Positions 26,202-36,092 of a stretch of DNA of 64,000 nucleotides are shown here, one piece after another. The notes under the pieces are model-generated. The model worked only from the letters and a program-made list of their open reading frames with translations, ran no database searches and was not told where the DNA came from. A program made the position numbers and the translations under genes. Location of the stretch: assembly GCA_036525185.1 (NCBI GenBank), contig DATDAW010000018.1, positions 1 through 64,000 of the forward strand. Direction: 5' to 3'. Numbering within the stretch: position 1 is the stretch's first letter; the number at the start of each line of letters is the position of its first letter. This DNA is from DATDAW01 sp036525185 (GTDB taxonomy: Bacteria; Verrucomicrobiota; Verrucomicrobiia; Chthoniobacterales; DASVRZ01).

Positions 26202-27002
26202 CTATTGATAACATTTCCAGGGTGCGGAGTCCGTGGTAAACGGGAAGGGATATCTCCCTTCCGACGACGAAATCGCCCGCGGGGCAACCTGGAAAACGGG
26301 TAGCATGGGGACTTTGCCGGCCTTCTGTGAGTCACCCCACGAGTAGGAAGCGCCTTTTTTTTCAATGAAGAGCCAGGCACCGAACCGGCTTCCCGGGTAC
26401 TCGCCGATTAGAATATCCAGATCGATGATTTGATCTTTGCGGCATTCAAACCAATCACCGTTTTTCAATAGACCGCCGGGCCCGGGCTCCGATTCCCTCC
26501 ATTTCGTGTAACCGTGCCAGCCTGCCCAGTACGCGACAACGTTTGTCTTTCCGTTGACGCCCACGGCAATGACGTCGTCGGCATAAGCGACGAAACGATA
26601 AGTTCCGTCCTCGGGCGGCGATACCTGACCTTTGTAGACAACGATCCAGTGCCGGGGACGAACGATATCGTCCACGTGATAGGCTTTGGGAGCGTCGCCG
26701 GCGCTGATATCGGGAATGAAGACATCGCTGGCATAAAGCGGTTTGGTGACGCGGAAAAACCGGCTGAGAAGGTTCTCATCCCAACCGCCGTCGATGAATT
26801 CGGCGATGGATCTCATGTAGTCCGCGTTTACAGGCTGACGTTTCTGGGATTGCTTCAGATCGTAAAATATCCCGATCAACGCCGAGCCGGTGTTGGTTGA
26901 ACTGCCGAAGTCTCCCGCTTCATCCGCTTGCTGAGCGACCAGCGGCGACGTCAGGCAGACAGCGGCCAGTCCGAAGCAAATGATTCGGAACATGAGTTTC
27001 AT
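26202..27002 (-). CDS. Secreted PA14-like protein
   Basis: A 266-residue exported protein. The first 25 residues form a signal peptide ending SPLVAQQ. A PA14-like carbohydrate- or surface-binding domain is suggested by YKGQVSPPEDGTYRFVAYA (roughly residues 134-152), then DDVIAVGVNGKTNV and the GYTKWRESE stretch; PA14 domains carry this G-x-Y-x-F-x-x-x-x-D-D pattern. The open frame runs 54 residues further upstream, but the ATG at 27002 starts the signal peptide. It is the last gene of the MoxR cluster, 10 bases after the coiled-coil gene, so likely co-transcribed. Role unknown. Confidence 0.75.
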   Translation of the reverse strand: MKLMFRIICFGLAAVCLTSPLVAQQADEAGDFGSSTNTGSALIGIFYDLKQSQKRQPVNADYMRSIAEFIDGGWDENLLSRFFRVTKPLYASDVFIPDISAGDAPKAYHVDDIVRPRHWIVVYKGQVSPPEDGTYRFVAYADDVIAVGVNGKTNVVAYWAGWHGYTKWRESEPGPGGLLKNGDWFECRKDQIIDLDILIGEYPGSRFGAWLFIEKKGASYSWGDSQKAGKVPMLPVFQVAPRAISSSEGRYPFPFTTDSAPWKCYQ

Positions 27003-27012
27003 AGCGTATGAC

Positions 27013-28938
27013 TTATCGGGTAATGCTTCCGGGAGCCGAGCCGGCGGCGAGATTCTTGAAATATTGTTGCACCCGATCCCGATAGGCTTCGGGAGCAGGC
27101 TCGCGCTGAAGCGTCGCAAGGGCCGCCCGGTCCTGCGGTGAGAGGCGGGAGGAAACCGTGACATTCAGGTTCGGGTCGTGGCCATATCCAATATCACCGG
27201 TGGCCATCCCGCCACCGCCACCGCCGGGGGATGAACTAGTCGAAAGGTCGGTGGACATCGCGGATGCCGCGGCATTCTGCGACGACGCCCCGGATGGATT
27301 GCCTCCTTTGCTCTTTCCGCCGGAAGGCGAACCCTGCGAACCCTGCGAACCTTGTTGTGAAGAATTGGACTCTGCCGCGGCGAGTTTGTTGGCGGCCTGC
27401 TGCAATGCCTGGAGCGCATCGGCGGCATGGGCTTGGGCACCGTTCAGGTTATTCTGCGCTTTGCGCGAATCGGAACCCGCCAGGGATTCGCTTTTCTGCA
27501 ACGACTCACCGGCTTTTTTCAGGCTGTCACCCACGCCTTCCGGCAATCCCGCGCCCGCCTCCGCTGCAGAAGCCGCAGCCTGGGCAAGGGCGTCTTGAGC
27601 TGCCTGCATTTGCTGTCCGGCCTGGCTGGCCTGGCTGCTACGAAGGAATTGCTTGGCGGCCTGCATTTGTTGTTGAGCGGCCATGACCTGACTGGCAGCC
27701 TTGGAAATAGCGGCGGCAGCAGGATCCTGTGCTTGCGAGGCGGGGTCGGAGTTTGCGGTTGTGTCAGAACTTGAGCTTTCGGCGGTGTCTGATGCCGATT
27801 TGCCGGCCTGCTGATCGAGCATGGAAGCGGCTTCGGCGAGATTTTTGCTGGCCTCTGTCTGGGCCTGAGCAGCCGAAACACGATTCTCCGCGTTCTTGAG
27901 GGAATTATTGGCTTTTAGAGTGTTGCTGGCATTTTGCATGGCCTGCATGGCTTTGGTGGTTTCAGCAACAGCCTGGGGATTGAGTTGGGAAGCCTCGCGG
28001 GCTACGGCTTCCGCCTCATTGCTAATGCGCTGCTGATTTTGCCGGAGCGCCTTTTGATCTTTCACTTCTGCCGAGAGCGTATTTGAAGCGAGTTGGGACT
28101 GGGAATCCGCCAGCTCTTTCATTCTCGCAGCGAGCGCCTGGGCCTGCACTTCCTTCGGTGTTGTGGAGTTGAGCGCCGTGACAATGGCTTGGAGAGCGTC
28201 TGCCACCTGCCCGCCGCTAGCGATGGTTGCGGCGAAATCCAGTTGACGGGCAGCGGCAACAGCGGCATCTGAGCGGGCCGAGATTTGCGCGCTGTCCCCT
28301 GCGATCAAGGCGGCCGCAAATGCTTGGCGCGCTGTAATTTGCGGACTGGTCGCCAACTTCTTGAGGGTGCCAAGGAGCAGTCCAATTTCGCTGTGAAGGG
28401 CTTCCTGCTCGGCCGTCATCACCGGAGCCGCCTTGCGCTGGACGCTGCCATCGGCAAGGTTTTCCGCCTGTTGCCGGTTGGTGATCTGGCGCAGGAGTAA
28501 GGCACGGACACGCAATTGGACCGCAGCCGAATCCTTTTGAAGCGCGAGCCGGTCGGCAACCGCGCGAAGGGCAGACTGGATGGTTTTCTGGCCATTGCTG
28601 GCCTGAACCAGGCGACTGTCGGCGTCTGGCGAAGCGTTGGCACGGCTGGCTTCACGCAAAGTCTCGATGACGGACAGCATATCCTTCTCGCTCAACGTGT
28701 TGAGATTTTGGACTACTGTCTCGGCCTGAGTGATATCCTCAGATGCGCCTGGATATTGACGGAAATCCTCGAGCAATTGAAGCATTTCGGCCTTGAGCCG
28801 GGTCGCTTTTTCCCGGAGCCGCGACTGCTCAACGCTGTTTTCGTAGGCCGCCGTTCTGGAAGAGGATGAGGTTTCGCCCAGGGCGGTCAGGCTCATCAGA
28901 GGGAGGACGACGGTGAGGAGCAATGGATGAGGTTTCAT
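27013..28938 (-). CDS. Secreted Ala/Gln-rich coiled-coil protein
   Basis: A 641-residue protein with a signal peptide (about 1-22) and then long Ala/Gln/Ser-rich helices with few prolines until about residue 560, suggesting extended coiled coils. The tail has a Gly/Ser-rich linker (GGKSKGGNPSGASSQ, then PGGGGGGM) and a short folded end with LSPQDRAALATLQREPAPEAYRD. I do not recognise a named family. Its composition resembles the Gln-rich C-terminal half of DUF4175 proteins, and the upstream gene looks like the N-terminal half; the two share an ATGA overlap. It probably acts in the periplasm with its neighbours. Confidence 0.72.
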   Translation of the reverse strand: MKPHPLLLTVVLPLMSLTALGETSSSSRTAAYENSVEQSRLREKATRLKAEMLQLLEDFRQYPGASEDITQAETVVQNLNTLSEKDMLSVIETLREASRANASPDADSRLVQASNGQKTIQSALRAVADRLALQKDSAAVQLRVRALLLRQITNRQQAENLADGSVQRKAAPVMTAEQEALHSEIGLLLGTLKKLATSPQITARQAFAAALIAGDSAQISARSDAAVAAARQLDFAATIASGGQVADALQAIVTALNSTTPKEVQAQALAARMKELADSQSQLASNTLSAEVKDQKALRQNQQRISNEAEAVAREASQLNPQAVAETTKAMQAMQNASNTLKANNSLKNAENRVSAAQAQTEASKNLAEAASMLDQQAGKSASDTAESSSSDTTANSDPASQAQDPAAAAISKAASQVMAAQQQMQAAKQFLRSSQASQAGQQMQAAQDALAQAAASAAEAGAGLPEGVGDSLKKAGESLQKSESLAGSDSRKAQNNLNGAQAHAADALQALQQAANKLAAAESNSSQQGSQGSQGSPSGGKSKGGNPSGASSQNAAASAMSTDLSTSSSPGGGGGGMATGDIGYGHDPNLNVTVSSRLSPQDRAALATLQREPAPEAYRDRVQQYFKNLAAGSAPGSITR

Positions 28939-30617
28939 GGACTTGTGGATCCGGAACCGATGATGGTGTCGGTCTTCTCGTTGAGTTTGCGCTGCGAGTT
29001 GTAAAGACGTTCGATATCCGCGGCTTTGGAGGCCAGGGCGTCGAGGAGTTCGGCGCGTTTGACGGCTTCAGAGACGATAACGAGATTTTTCCGGCGACTG
29101 ATACCGGTCTGTCTGGCGCCGTCTTCGGCCTCGACCCAGACGGTCACGAATGAGTCGATGACAAGGGGAGGAATGAGTTTTGAAAGATCCCAGTTGAATG
29201 TGCTCGCGCCATTTGCGTTCTCAACCGCGCGGTCCATCGGTATCCGGCCTTTTTCAGCAGGGTCCAATTGTCCGTCGGCGCCGGGACGGAAAACTTCGTA
29301 AACCAGCTCGACCTTTTTGACGCCGAAATCGTCACGCGCTGTGAATGCCAACGGGAGGCGGTCTCCGGGGAGCAGTGTGGTTTCTTCAGCCCTGGGGGCT
29401 TTCAAAACGACCGATGGTGGCCTGTCTTTGATCAGTCTGACACGATAGACCGGGTCATTCACGGAAGCGTCCCCGTTTCGATTTTCCAAATGGATGGAAA
29501 GCGCCACAAGGCCCGAATCAGGAATGGGGATCTCCATTTTGACCAGGCGTTTGTCCGGTCCGCTGAGGTCCATCGGGATTTTCTTGCCGGACTCCTGAAG
29601 TTTCAGGACGGCGGACTTGAGAGGTTGGGTGGATTCGCCCTGCAGACGAAGTTTGCCGCCGGGCAAAAGAGCCAGGTCACCGACTGGCATATCCACCTCC
29701 CGAGAGTCCATATAGCGGGGGTAAATCTGTGTGAAGCGAAGAGAGGAAAGGGACGGCAGGATTTTCGGCGTAACTTCAAATTGAGCACCGACTCCATCGT
29801 TCAGCTCGAAGTGATACCGAAAAGGCTGGCGAACATTTCGCACGGTAAATGCGAATTTGGACAGATCGCTTGCGTCGCCGTTGACTGGCAGAATTTCACG
29901 GCGTTTATCCGCGTAAAAAACGGAAATGCGTCCCATTTTTGGAATGACGCCCTGTGCCACAGCCAACATTTCGAAGTCGGAGCCCGTGGGTATAACCGCA
30001 TCACGAGTGACAGGGACAACCACGGTACGAGTTGGAAGCGCCACGCGGGAAAGCAGAATGCGCTGAGCAAGCGTTGCCGATTTTGGATAAAAGAAACAGC
30101 CTGCAGCGGCGAAGACCAACAGCGTAACCGCCATCGCCCCGAGGCGTTTTTTTAAGCCCCTCGTTTGCACGACCTGCTTGAGGATCGAGGTTCGGTTAAC
30201 CTGCCGGAGAACGTTGGTAACAAGGATACGCAACAGCGTCGCAGAACCCGTAGGATGCGCCGTCAACTCGACTGCAGAAATCAACGCCGTTCGGAATTGG
30301 GGAAACGTTTTTTCGATACGCAAGGCGGCGGTGCGGAGATCCAGACGCTGGCGCAGGGGGATCACGACATGGTCGTATAAAAGCTTCCCCACGACGGCGG
30401 CATCCCCCAAAAGCAGGAACAGGCGAACGAGCCAGGGAAAATTGAATACCCAATCGAGCGCCGCCTGTGCCAGCAACAGCATGGGAAGGACGATTCCGAG
30501 CCGAACAGGAAATTCCGCGAGACGGACTCCCATGTCCCGCCGCGCGACGGCGCGAAGCACATGGAGAATGCCGGGCGGCAGCGTAATGGACTGCTTCTGG
30601 GGTTGCGGCGGGTTCAT
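28935..30617 (-). CDS. DUF4175-like membrane protein with large periplasmic region
   Basis: A 560-residue protein. Two N-terminal membrane helices (about 35-55 and 60-80) and a third near 150-170 precede a long beta-rich extracytoplasmic region with Ig-like pieces (LRFTQIYPRYMDSREVDMP, PLAFTARDDFGVKKVELVYEV). The C-terminus ends in a short charged helix. The layout matches the N-terminal and middle parts of DUF4175 proteins, whose Gln-rich end is here supplied by the next gene. The ATG at 30617 overlaps the upstream stop as ATGA, so I prefer it to the GTG-type longer frame. Function unknown; context links it to the MoxR/VWA proteins. Confidence 0.7.
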   Translation of the reverse strand: MNPPQPQKQSITLPPGILHVLRAVARRDMGVRLAEFPVRLGIVLPMLLLAQAALDWVFNFPWLVRLFLLLGDAAVVGKLLYDHVVIPLRQRLDLRTAALRIEKTFPQFRTALISAVELTAHPTGSATLLRILVTNVLRQVNRTSILKQVVQTRGLKKRLGAMAVTLLVFAAAGCFFYPKSATLAQRILLSRVALPTRTVVVPVTRDAVIPTGSDFEMLAVAQGVIPKMGRISVFYADKRREILPVNGDASDLSKFAFTVRNVRQPFRYHFELNDGVGAQFEVTPKILPSLSSLRFTQIYPRYMDSREVDMPVGDLALLPGGKLRLQGESTQPLKSAVLKLQESGKKIPMDLSGPDKRLVKMEIPIPDSGLVALSIHLENRNGDASVNDPVYRVRLIKDRPPSVVLKAPRAEETTLLPGDRLPLAFTARDDFGVKKVELVYEVFRPGADGQLDPAEKGRIPMDRAVENANGASTFNWDLSKLIPPLVIDSFVTVWVEAEDGARQTGISRRKNLVIVSEAVKRAELLDALASKAADIERLYNSQRKLNEKTDTIIGSGSTSP

Positions 30618-32974
30618 TTGAGCTGTGTCAGCCTCCGGAGAAGCCATTCCAGCGAAATCGGCGTCACCAACGCCAACAACCACCACGCGGAATGGTAAAG
30701 TTTGACTTCCTTAAACGTCGCGACGGTCGCCCTTTTCGCCTGCAAAAGCCGCGGCAATTCATCCAAATCCTCTTCGCGCAAAAATCGGCCGCCGGAGGTT
30801 TCCGCCATGGCTTTGAGAAGCCGGTCGTTCAACGACGTCTGAGTTTTTTCCATGCGGGGTTCTATCACTTCGAATTTCAGCGCAGTTTCCGGGTCGCGCT
30901 TGGTCGAGAACGTATACTCGCCGGGCGTTCTGGCCACAAACTCTCCCCGGAATCCCTGGGTCTCGGGAATGGCGGATAAATTTAACGGCTGTTTCTTTTC
31001 TGAGATTTTACCGTTTGCGTCCGTGGATGTGGAAGTGAGCGTTCCGTCCAACGTAGGCTCGAGGAGCGGTTGAAAACCGTCCGTGTAAGCTTTGCCGGAG
31101 ATCACGACCTTGTCGCCGGCTGTGTATTGAGGGCGATCCGTCCGCAACTGGGTCCGCGAGGAACCGCCCTCAAGCAGCTGCAAGGCGAGTGATTGCATGA
31201 TCTGGCCCCACAGAATCGAGTAGTATTTTTCCCCCGTTTTGCTGCGCCAGCGGTAGGTCTCGTCCGTGCCGAAAAAGACGCACGTGCCCGCGCCGTAACC
31301 CTGCATGGCGAAGACGGGAGGTGCGCCATAACGACCCGATCTATCCGCACGCGGATCCAGGAGCAAAGCTTCTGCGCCAGGTCTGGCACGCGAGACGGCC
31401 GCCGTCCAGCGGACTCCGGGAAATTCCTCCCAGATGCGCTGATTTTCCTCGGGATCCGCCGCCATTTGCAGGTAGGGCGACGCCTCGCCGGCGGCAGTGA
31501 GTTGGAGCCTAAACAGCTCGGGTGACCGCGACGTGGAATCGCTGGAGGGGTCGGTGTCCGGAATGACCGGCAGCAATGGTTCGAGAGGCGTTCCGGCGTA
31601 CGACGCGGGATTGTAATTCGGTCCGGCGAGAAAAATGATGCCGCCGCCAGCCTCAACCCAATCGCGGATGATTCCCATACGTTCCTCCCCAAGATCGTCG
31701 GGATTGACGTCGCCCAGGATGAGAACCTGGGAATTGAAAAACGTCGCACGATCGTCAGGTAAACCGGGAAGAAACGGCGAGTCCGCGTCCTTATCCAGGC
31801 CGGGTTCGCCGTCGATCATCACGCAACGGACGTCAAGCCGACGGTCGCGCTGGAGATAGGAAAGCAGATAGCGGAAATCCCAGCGCGGCTCCTGTTCGAT
31901 GAGTAACACATGGAATTTTTCGTCTGTGACTCGCAGTTTTGCGGAGGCGACGTTGTTATCCTTGCCCGTTTCCTCGGGCAAAGGAGCGAGGGAGACCTGC
32001 ACGACATTGCTGCCGGGTTCCTGGGGAACGAAATGCAGCACCACTTCGTATTCGCCTTCATCGCCTGTTGCGAGCGATTGCGTATCGGCTTCCTCGCCAT
32101 TGACCCGGAGGGTGGCAGAAACGCTCTTGTCCCGCAGGCCCTGGACACGAATTTTTGCACGGACTTCCACGCGTTCCCGGACAAAGGCGAGTTTTTGCGT
32201 GCGAACCTCCTCCAGGATAACGTCGGGCGCCGCGGTGACGCCGACGCCATAAATGAAAAGCGGAAGATTTTGATCACGAGCCATTTGCGCCGCTTCGAGC
32301 GGGGACGATCCTGCGTTATTTTGTCCGTCGGTAATCAGCAAGATTCCGGCGGCGGGCCGGGACCGGCTCTCCTCGATAATCTGCCTAAGCGAATCGCCGA
32401 TCGCAGTGGCGGGCTGATCGGGGCGCGTCAATTGGAAAAACGTCGCAGCATCTTCGGACCGCGTCGCCGGGGACGCCTGGCGGGCGAACGGATAAAACGT
32501 CACATCTGCCACGCGGCCGAGCCGCGGCCAGAGATCGAGCTTCTCGTTTGCAGCGAGTTTTTTCAACAAATCCCAGCGCGACATGGAGGCCAATTGTTCC
32601 GCTCCCGCTGGAACCGCAGTTTTCACGCCGGCATCCGGAGCAACCAGTCCCCCGGCGATCGTTGCGCGGACCAAGTCCTCGTGCCGGTCACGCCGATCAC
32701 TGACTGCGATGCTTTGGGAAACATCGACGAGAACGGGGAGGCTTTGGCGCACGGTTTCGTTGATGGTGAAATTGAGGACAGGTTTTGCCAGCAACACGAG
32801 CAGCACCACGATGGCAACAATGCGCAGACTAATCATCAGGATGCGCCTCCAAACCGGAATGCCAGGCGCAAAATGGACGTAAGCCCAAGCCGCGCCCGCG
32901 CCCAGGATCAGCAAGAGGAAAAACGCCCAGCCCGGTGGCACGCCTTCGGTTGTGAATGTCCAATCGTTGCTCAT
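30614..32974 (-). CDS. Membrane VWA-domain protein with glutamine-amidotransferase-like domain
   Basis: A 786-residue membrane protein. Helices at about 15-33 and 45-67 precede a von Willebrand A-like domain starting PVLVDVSQSIAVSD, where D-x-S-x-S is the metal-ion site, with ILLITDGQNN as a later strand. A second domain (about 345-590) resembles the GATase1-like domain common in such proteins (FHVLLIEQEPRWDFRYLLS, GIIFLAGPNYNP, AMQGYGAGTCVFFGTDE). An Ig-like region and one C-terminal helix (about 762-780) close it. No catalytic cysteine is evident. Similar proteins accompany MoxR/DUF58 operons. It starts nine bases after the BatA-like gene. Confidence 0.82.
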   Translation of the reverse strand: MSNDWTFTTEGVPPGWAFFLLLILGAGAAWAYVHFAPGIPVWRRILMISLRIVAIVVLLVLLAKPVLNFTINETVRQSLPVLVDVSQSIAVSDRRDRHEDLVRATIAGGLVAPDAGVKTAVPAGAEQLASMSRWDLLKKLAANEKLDLWPRLGRVADVTFYPFARQASPATRSEDAATFFQLTRPDQPATAIGDSLRQIIEESRSRPAAGILLITDGQNNAGSSPLEAAQMARDQNLPLFIYGVGVTAAPDVILEEVRTQKLAFVRERVEVRAKIRVQGLRDKSVSATLRVNGEEADTQSLATGDEGEYEVVLHFVPQEPGSNVVQVSLAPLPEETGKDNNVASAKLRVTDEKFHVLLIEQEPRWDFRYLLSYLQRDRRLDVRCVMIDGEPGLDKDADSPFLPGLPDDRATFFNSQVLILGDVNPDDLGEERMGIIRDWVEAGGGIIFLAGPNYNPASYAGTPLEPLLPVIPDTDPSSDSTSRSPELFRLQLTAAGEASPYLQMAADPEENQRIWEEFPGVRWTAAVSRARPGAEALLLDPRADRSGRYGAPPVFAMQGYGAGTCVFFGTDETYRWRSKTGEKYYSILWGQIMQSLALQLLEGGSSRTQLRTDRPQYTAGDKVVISGKAYTDGFQPLLEPTLDGTLTSTSTDANGKISEKKQPLNLSAIPETQGFRGEFVARTPGEYTFSTKRDPETALKFEVIEPRMEKTQTSLNDRLLKAMAETSGGRFLREEDLDELPRLLQAKRATVATFKEVKLYHSAWWLLALVTPISLEWLLRRLTQLK

Positions 32975-32982
32975 AGGTCACA

Positions 32983-35103
32983 TCACCGTGAAAGGCTGAA
33001 ACGATGCGCCAGCACCGCTTCGACGAGAAAAAGTGCGGCAGCGACCCAGATAAGCGCCGTCCAAAACTCGTGGGTCACCACAGCCCGTGCCGCAGGGGCA
33101 AGCTCGCCAGCTTCGGACCGTTGCGGCTGGGACAGCGCTTCCAGCGAGCTGGAGTCCGCCTGCCGCAAGTCGGATTCAGCAGGATCGAGCTGAACAGCAA
33201 ACACGACTGCCTCATCACTTCCCACGAAAACGCGATAGGTCCCGGTTTTCTCCGTTCCCGAATACCGGATCTGGGTACGATTTGCGTCGGCGACAATCTG
33301 CCCCGCGGTCTGTGGACTCGAGTCTCCGGGCGTCTGAACGGAAAAACCTCGACCAGCCCATTCCGCGGGAACGTTGAAAACGAAAGTCTGACCCGTCTGG
33401 ATAACCAATCGCGTCGCATTTCCGCCGTTGACATAGCCCATCAGCCGCTGGATCAACGGGACAAACGCAGGATGCAACGGCAGATTTGTCCATTCCGTTG
33501 TCGCCGTGCTGTTGAAAAGGACGACCCGCCCGCCACCCCGCTGCCATTCCACGACGGCAGGTTGCTCATTCGCCAGCCGCACGATCACCGCCGGCTTCGC
33601 TCCGGCCGATGGCTTGGGTGTAAGCGGGAAATAACGGAAAACTTTGATCGTTCCCAGGCTGCCCTGCGCGGCATCGTTCCACAGAGCGGTGACCGGATGC
33701 TCCAAATTGGCGGACTGCCACGCCAGGGGTTTACCCTTTGCCGCCTCTTGAACCGGGCCAAGGGTTCCTGGCAGAAGGTCAGACCACACGGTGTTTTGCT
33801 TCCACTGATCCGGATCCGTGCGTGATCCGGGAAAAATCACAAGGTTTCCACCGCCAGTGACGTAGTCGCGCAAAGCCGTAGCTGCTTCCGGGGAAATGGC
33901 GCTTGGGTTGCACAAAAAAACAGCCTTTGAGCCCGCCAGAATTGTGGCGGTAAGTGACTCCACAGGAGTGAATTTGACGGCGAGATAAAATCGCTCCGCC
34001 TGTTCACGCGGAAGGGGAACGAGCGCGTTTGCGAGGAAATAGCCGTCCCGGTCAATGGCGTCGCCGGCTTCCCCACCTTCCGCGATCAGGACGTCCATGG
34101 TTCGGACGACGTCCAACGCCAGTGCGCGTTGGTTATCCGCCGCGAAGGCGTCGGCTGGAATTGTGGCCGTGACGCTTTGCGGACCCGGCGTAGCAAATTG
34201 AACGGTTAAATCAGTTGTCTGCGTCGCACCCGGCGCAATCGATGGAATGACCGCTTCACCCACCGGAGCGGCGGCCAACGTGAGCGACACGCGGACATTC
34301 TGGACGGGTTGTGTCCCGAAATTGGCTACTTCGGCCTGGATGCGGCATGGCTGACCGGCAGCCGGCACATCTGCCCCTGTCCGCAGGGCCACAATACCGA
34401 CGTTTTCCTCGCCTTTTTTTCCGATCACAACCGGTTTGAGCAGAATGTCCGGATTCTCTTGAGCAAGTTTTCCGATGTCATCCAAATGTGACCACGCACC
34501 GGTCTGGCTGTCAGTGTAAACCCGTATTTCGCGATTTTTTCCAGGAGCGGCATTCAGGACCTGATACGCCTGCCGAATGCCCTCGGCGAGGTCGCTTCCC
34601 CTTCCAGATAACGTTGCGCGCTCGAGATTCTTGCGGAACAGGGCGAAATCCGGCTGCGGTGTTGGGATTAGCGGTTCCGTCCGGTCTGAGACGAGAAAGA
34701 GTGCCGTCAGCGAGTCGGGATTGCGTTGATCCAACCAGTCGCGGATAGCGGTTTTTGCCTGGTCAAAGCGGGATTGAACACCGTCGCTCTGGCCCATGCT
34801 CGCCGAGTTATCCAGAAGCACAACAGCCGCGACCGGGCCAGAACGGTCGCCCGCTACCAGCGATTTTAATGCCGGACGCGCGAATGCCAGCACCAGCAAC
34901 GCCACAAGCAGGCAACGGATAAGGAGCAGGATTAAGTCCTCCAGCTTCAGACGCCGTTCATTTTTTCGCAGACTTTCCGCGAGGAAACGCATTGCGGCCC
35001 AGGGAACGATTTTGACGCGAAATTTGTTCAGCAAATGAATGGCGACCGGTATCGAAACGGCAGCCAGCCCGGCAAGGATTGCGGGAGCGAGAAAGCTCAT
35101 CAT
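32983..35103 (-). CDS. BatA-like VWA-domain membrane protein
   Basis: A 706-residue membrane protein. The N-terminus is the BatA/aerotolerance-type segment (LAPAILAGLAAVSIPVAIHLL, then KFRVKIVPWAAMRFL), with two helices at about 5-25 and 58-78. The VWA domain has VVLLDNSASMGQSD with an intact D-x-S-x-S metal site, followed by a CARDB-like beta domain (AEVANFGTQPVQNVRVSL) and a GATase-like domain. One helix ends the protein near 680-700. The start ATG at 35103 overlaps the DUF58 stop (ATGA); a second ATG follows. Family members work with MoxR ATPases, probably on envelope proteins, but the target is unknown. Confidence 0.87.
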   Translation of the reverse strand: MMSFLAPAILAGLAAVSIPVAIHLLNKFRVKIVPWAAMRFLAESLRKNERRLKLEDLILLLIRCLLVALLVLAFARPALKSLVAGDRSGPVAAVVLLDNSASMGQSDGVQSRFDQAKTAIRDWLDQRNPDSLTALFLVSDRTEPLIPTPQPDFALFRKNLERATLSGRGSDLAEGIRQAYQVLNAAPGKNREIRVYTDSQTGAWSHLDDIGKLAQENPDILLKPVVIGKKGEENVGIVALRTGADVPAAGQPCRIQAEVANFGTQPVQNVRVSLTLAAAPVGEAVIPSIAPGATQTTDLTVQFATPGPQSVTATIPADAFAADNQRALALDVVRTMDVLIAEGGEAGDAIDRDGYFLANALVPLPREQAERFYLAVKFTPVESLTATILAGSKAVFLCNPSAISPEAATALRDYVTGGGNLVIFPGSRTDPDQWKQNTVWSDLLPGTLGPVQEAAKGKPLAWQSANLEHPVTALWNDAAQGSLGTIKVFRYFPLTPKPSAGAKPAVIVRLANEQPAVVEWQRGGGRVVLFNSTATTEWTNLPLHPAFVPLIQRLMGYVNGGNATRLVIQTGQTFVFNVPAEWAGRGFSVQTPGDSSPQTAGQIVADANRTQIRYSGTEKTGTYRVFVGSDEAVVFAVQLDPAESDLRQADSSSLEALSQPQRSEAGELAPAARAVVTHEFWTALIWVAAALFLVEAVLAHRFSLSR

Positions 35104-35993
35104 TTCCGGCCTGCTTTGCGGCGAAACGCCAGGTAACCACTCAATACTTCCGCGAGACTTTTCCCTGTATCCGCCAGGACGTAGTGCGCGTTGTATTTTT
35201 CACACAGGAGACGCACTCGCTCGCGAAAAGCGTCGAAATTTTCCAGGTAAGACCTGCGGATTTCCGCCGGGCTGGCCTGAAGTTCGGCGGCTCCCTCGAG
35301 GTCCTGGAATTTGCAGGTCCCCGTAAAGGGAAACGTAAGCTCGAACGCATCGAGCGTGTGAAAGACGATAACTTCATTTCCCGAAAAACTCAGCCGCTGC
35401 AGCCCGCGCTGGATGTCATCCTCGCTGTCGAACAAGTCGCTGATCAAAATGACGATGCCGCGACTGCGGGCCTGAGCCGCAACCTGCTCAAGCGCGGCGC
35501 CGATGCGGGTTTGACCGGTCGCCTGGAACGCCGCCAGACGGTCCATGATGTGCCCAATACGACCCAGGCTGTCCGTGCGAGCCAAGTATTCCCGCATTTC
35601 CGAATCGAAAAGGGCGAGCGCAGCCGCGTCGCGTTGGGCCAGAATGACGTAACTGAGGCAGGCGGCCAACGCCTTGGCAAAGTGCAGCTTGGTGACGGCT
35701 GCGGAGCCATAGTTCATCGACTTGCTGCCGTCCACGACAATATGCGCCACGTAATTGGTGTCCTGCTCGTATTGCTTGATGTAATAACGGTCCGAGCGTC
35801 CGAGAACCTTCCAGTCCAGACGCCGGATGTCGTCGCCGGCGGTGTATTCCCGGTGCTGGGCAAATTCGATGGCGAATCCGTGAAAAGGTGAGCGGTGCTC
35901 GCCAACCCGGTATCCCTCGACGATTTTTCGCGCCATGAGCCCGAGGGATTCCCCGCGCGACACCGCGTCGGGATCGAGAAGTTGTGCTGGCAT
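35100..35993 (-). CDS. DUF58 domain protein
   Basis: A 297-residue DUF58 protein. The family block is clear: HRSPFHGFAIEFAQHREYT, GDDIRRLDWKVLGRSDR, then the VWA-like start VVDGSKSMNYG. The usual N-terminal membrane helices of longer DUF58 proteins are missing, so this is the short soluble form, which fits cytosolic contact with MoxR. Encoded between moxR and the BatA-like gene, in the order known from many bacteria. MoxR-DUF58-VWA sets are thought to act as chaperones for metal centres or envelope complexes. Confidence 0.92.
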   Translation of the reverse strand: MPAQLLDPDAVSRGESLGLMARKIVEGYRVGEHRSPFHGFAIEFAQHREYTAGDDIRRLDWKVLGRSDRYYIKQYEQDTNYVAHIVVDGSKSMNYGSAAVTKLHFAKALAACLSYVILAQRDAAALALFDSEMREYLARTDSLGRIGHIMDRLAAFQATGQTRIGAALEQVAAQARSRGIVILISDLFDSEDDIQRGLQRLSFSGNEVIVFHTLDAFELTFPFTGTCKFQDLEGAAELQASPAEIRRSYLENFDAFRERVRLLCEKYNAHYVLADTGKSLAEVLSGYLAFRRKAGRK

Positions 35994-36017
35994 GTTCGGG
36001 GGAGAGCGTATCCCTCT

Positions 36018-36090
36018 TCTTACTTCTTTCTCTTACTCCGTGGTCGGAACACCTCCCGCTGGAGCAAGAGCTAGAAATAAGAGTAAGAAA
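36018..36090. repeat. Imperfect inverted repeat between moxR and the DUF58 gene
   Basis: The left side (36018-36038) holds two TTCTTACTT/TCTCTTACTC units and the right side (36076-36090) the inverted AAGAGTAAGAAA. The pair can form an imperfect stem of about ten base pairs in the mRNA. It sits in the only real gap (99 bases) between the cluster's first two genes, so it could tune expression of moxR relative to the rest. Confidence 0.5.
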
Positions 36091-36092
36091 TA

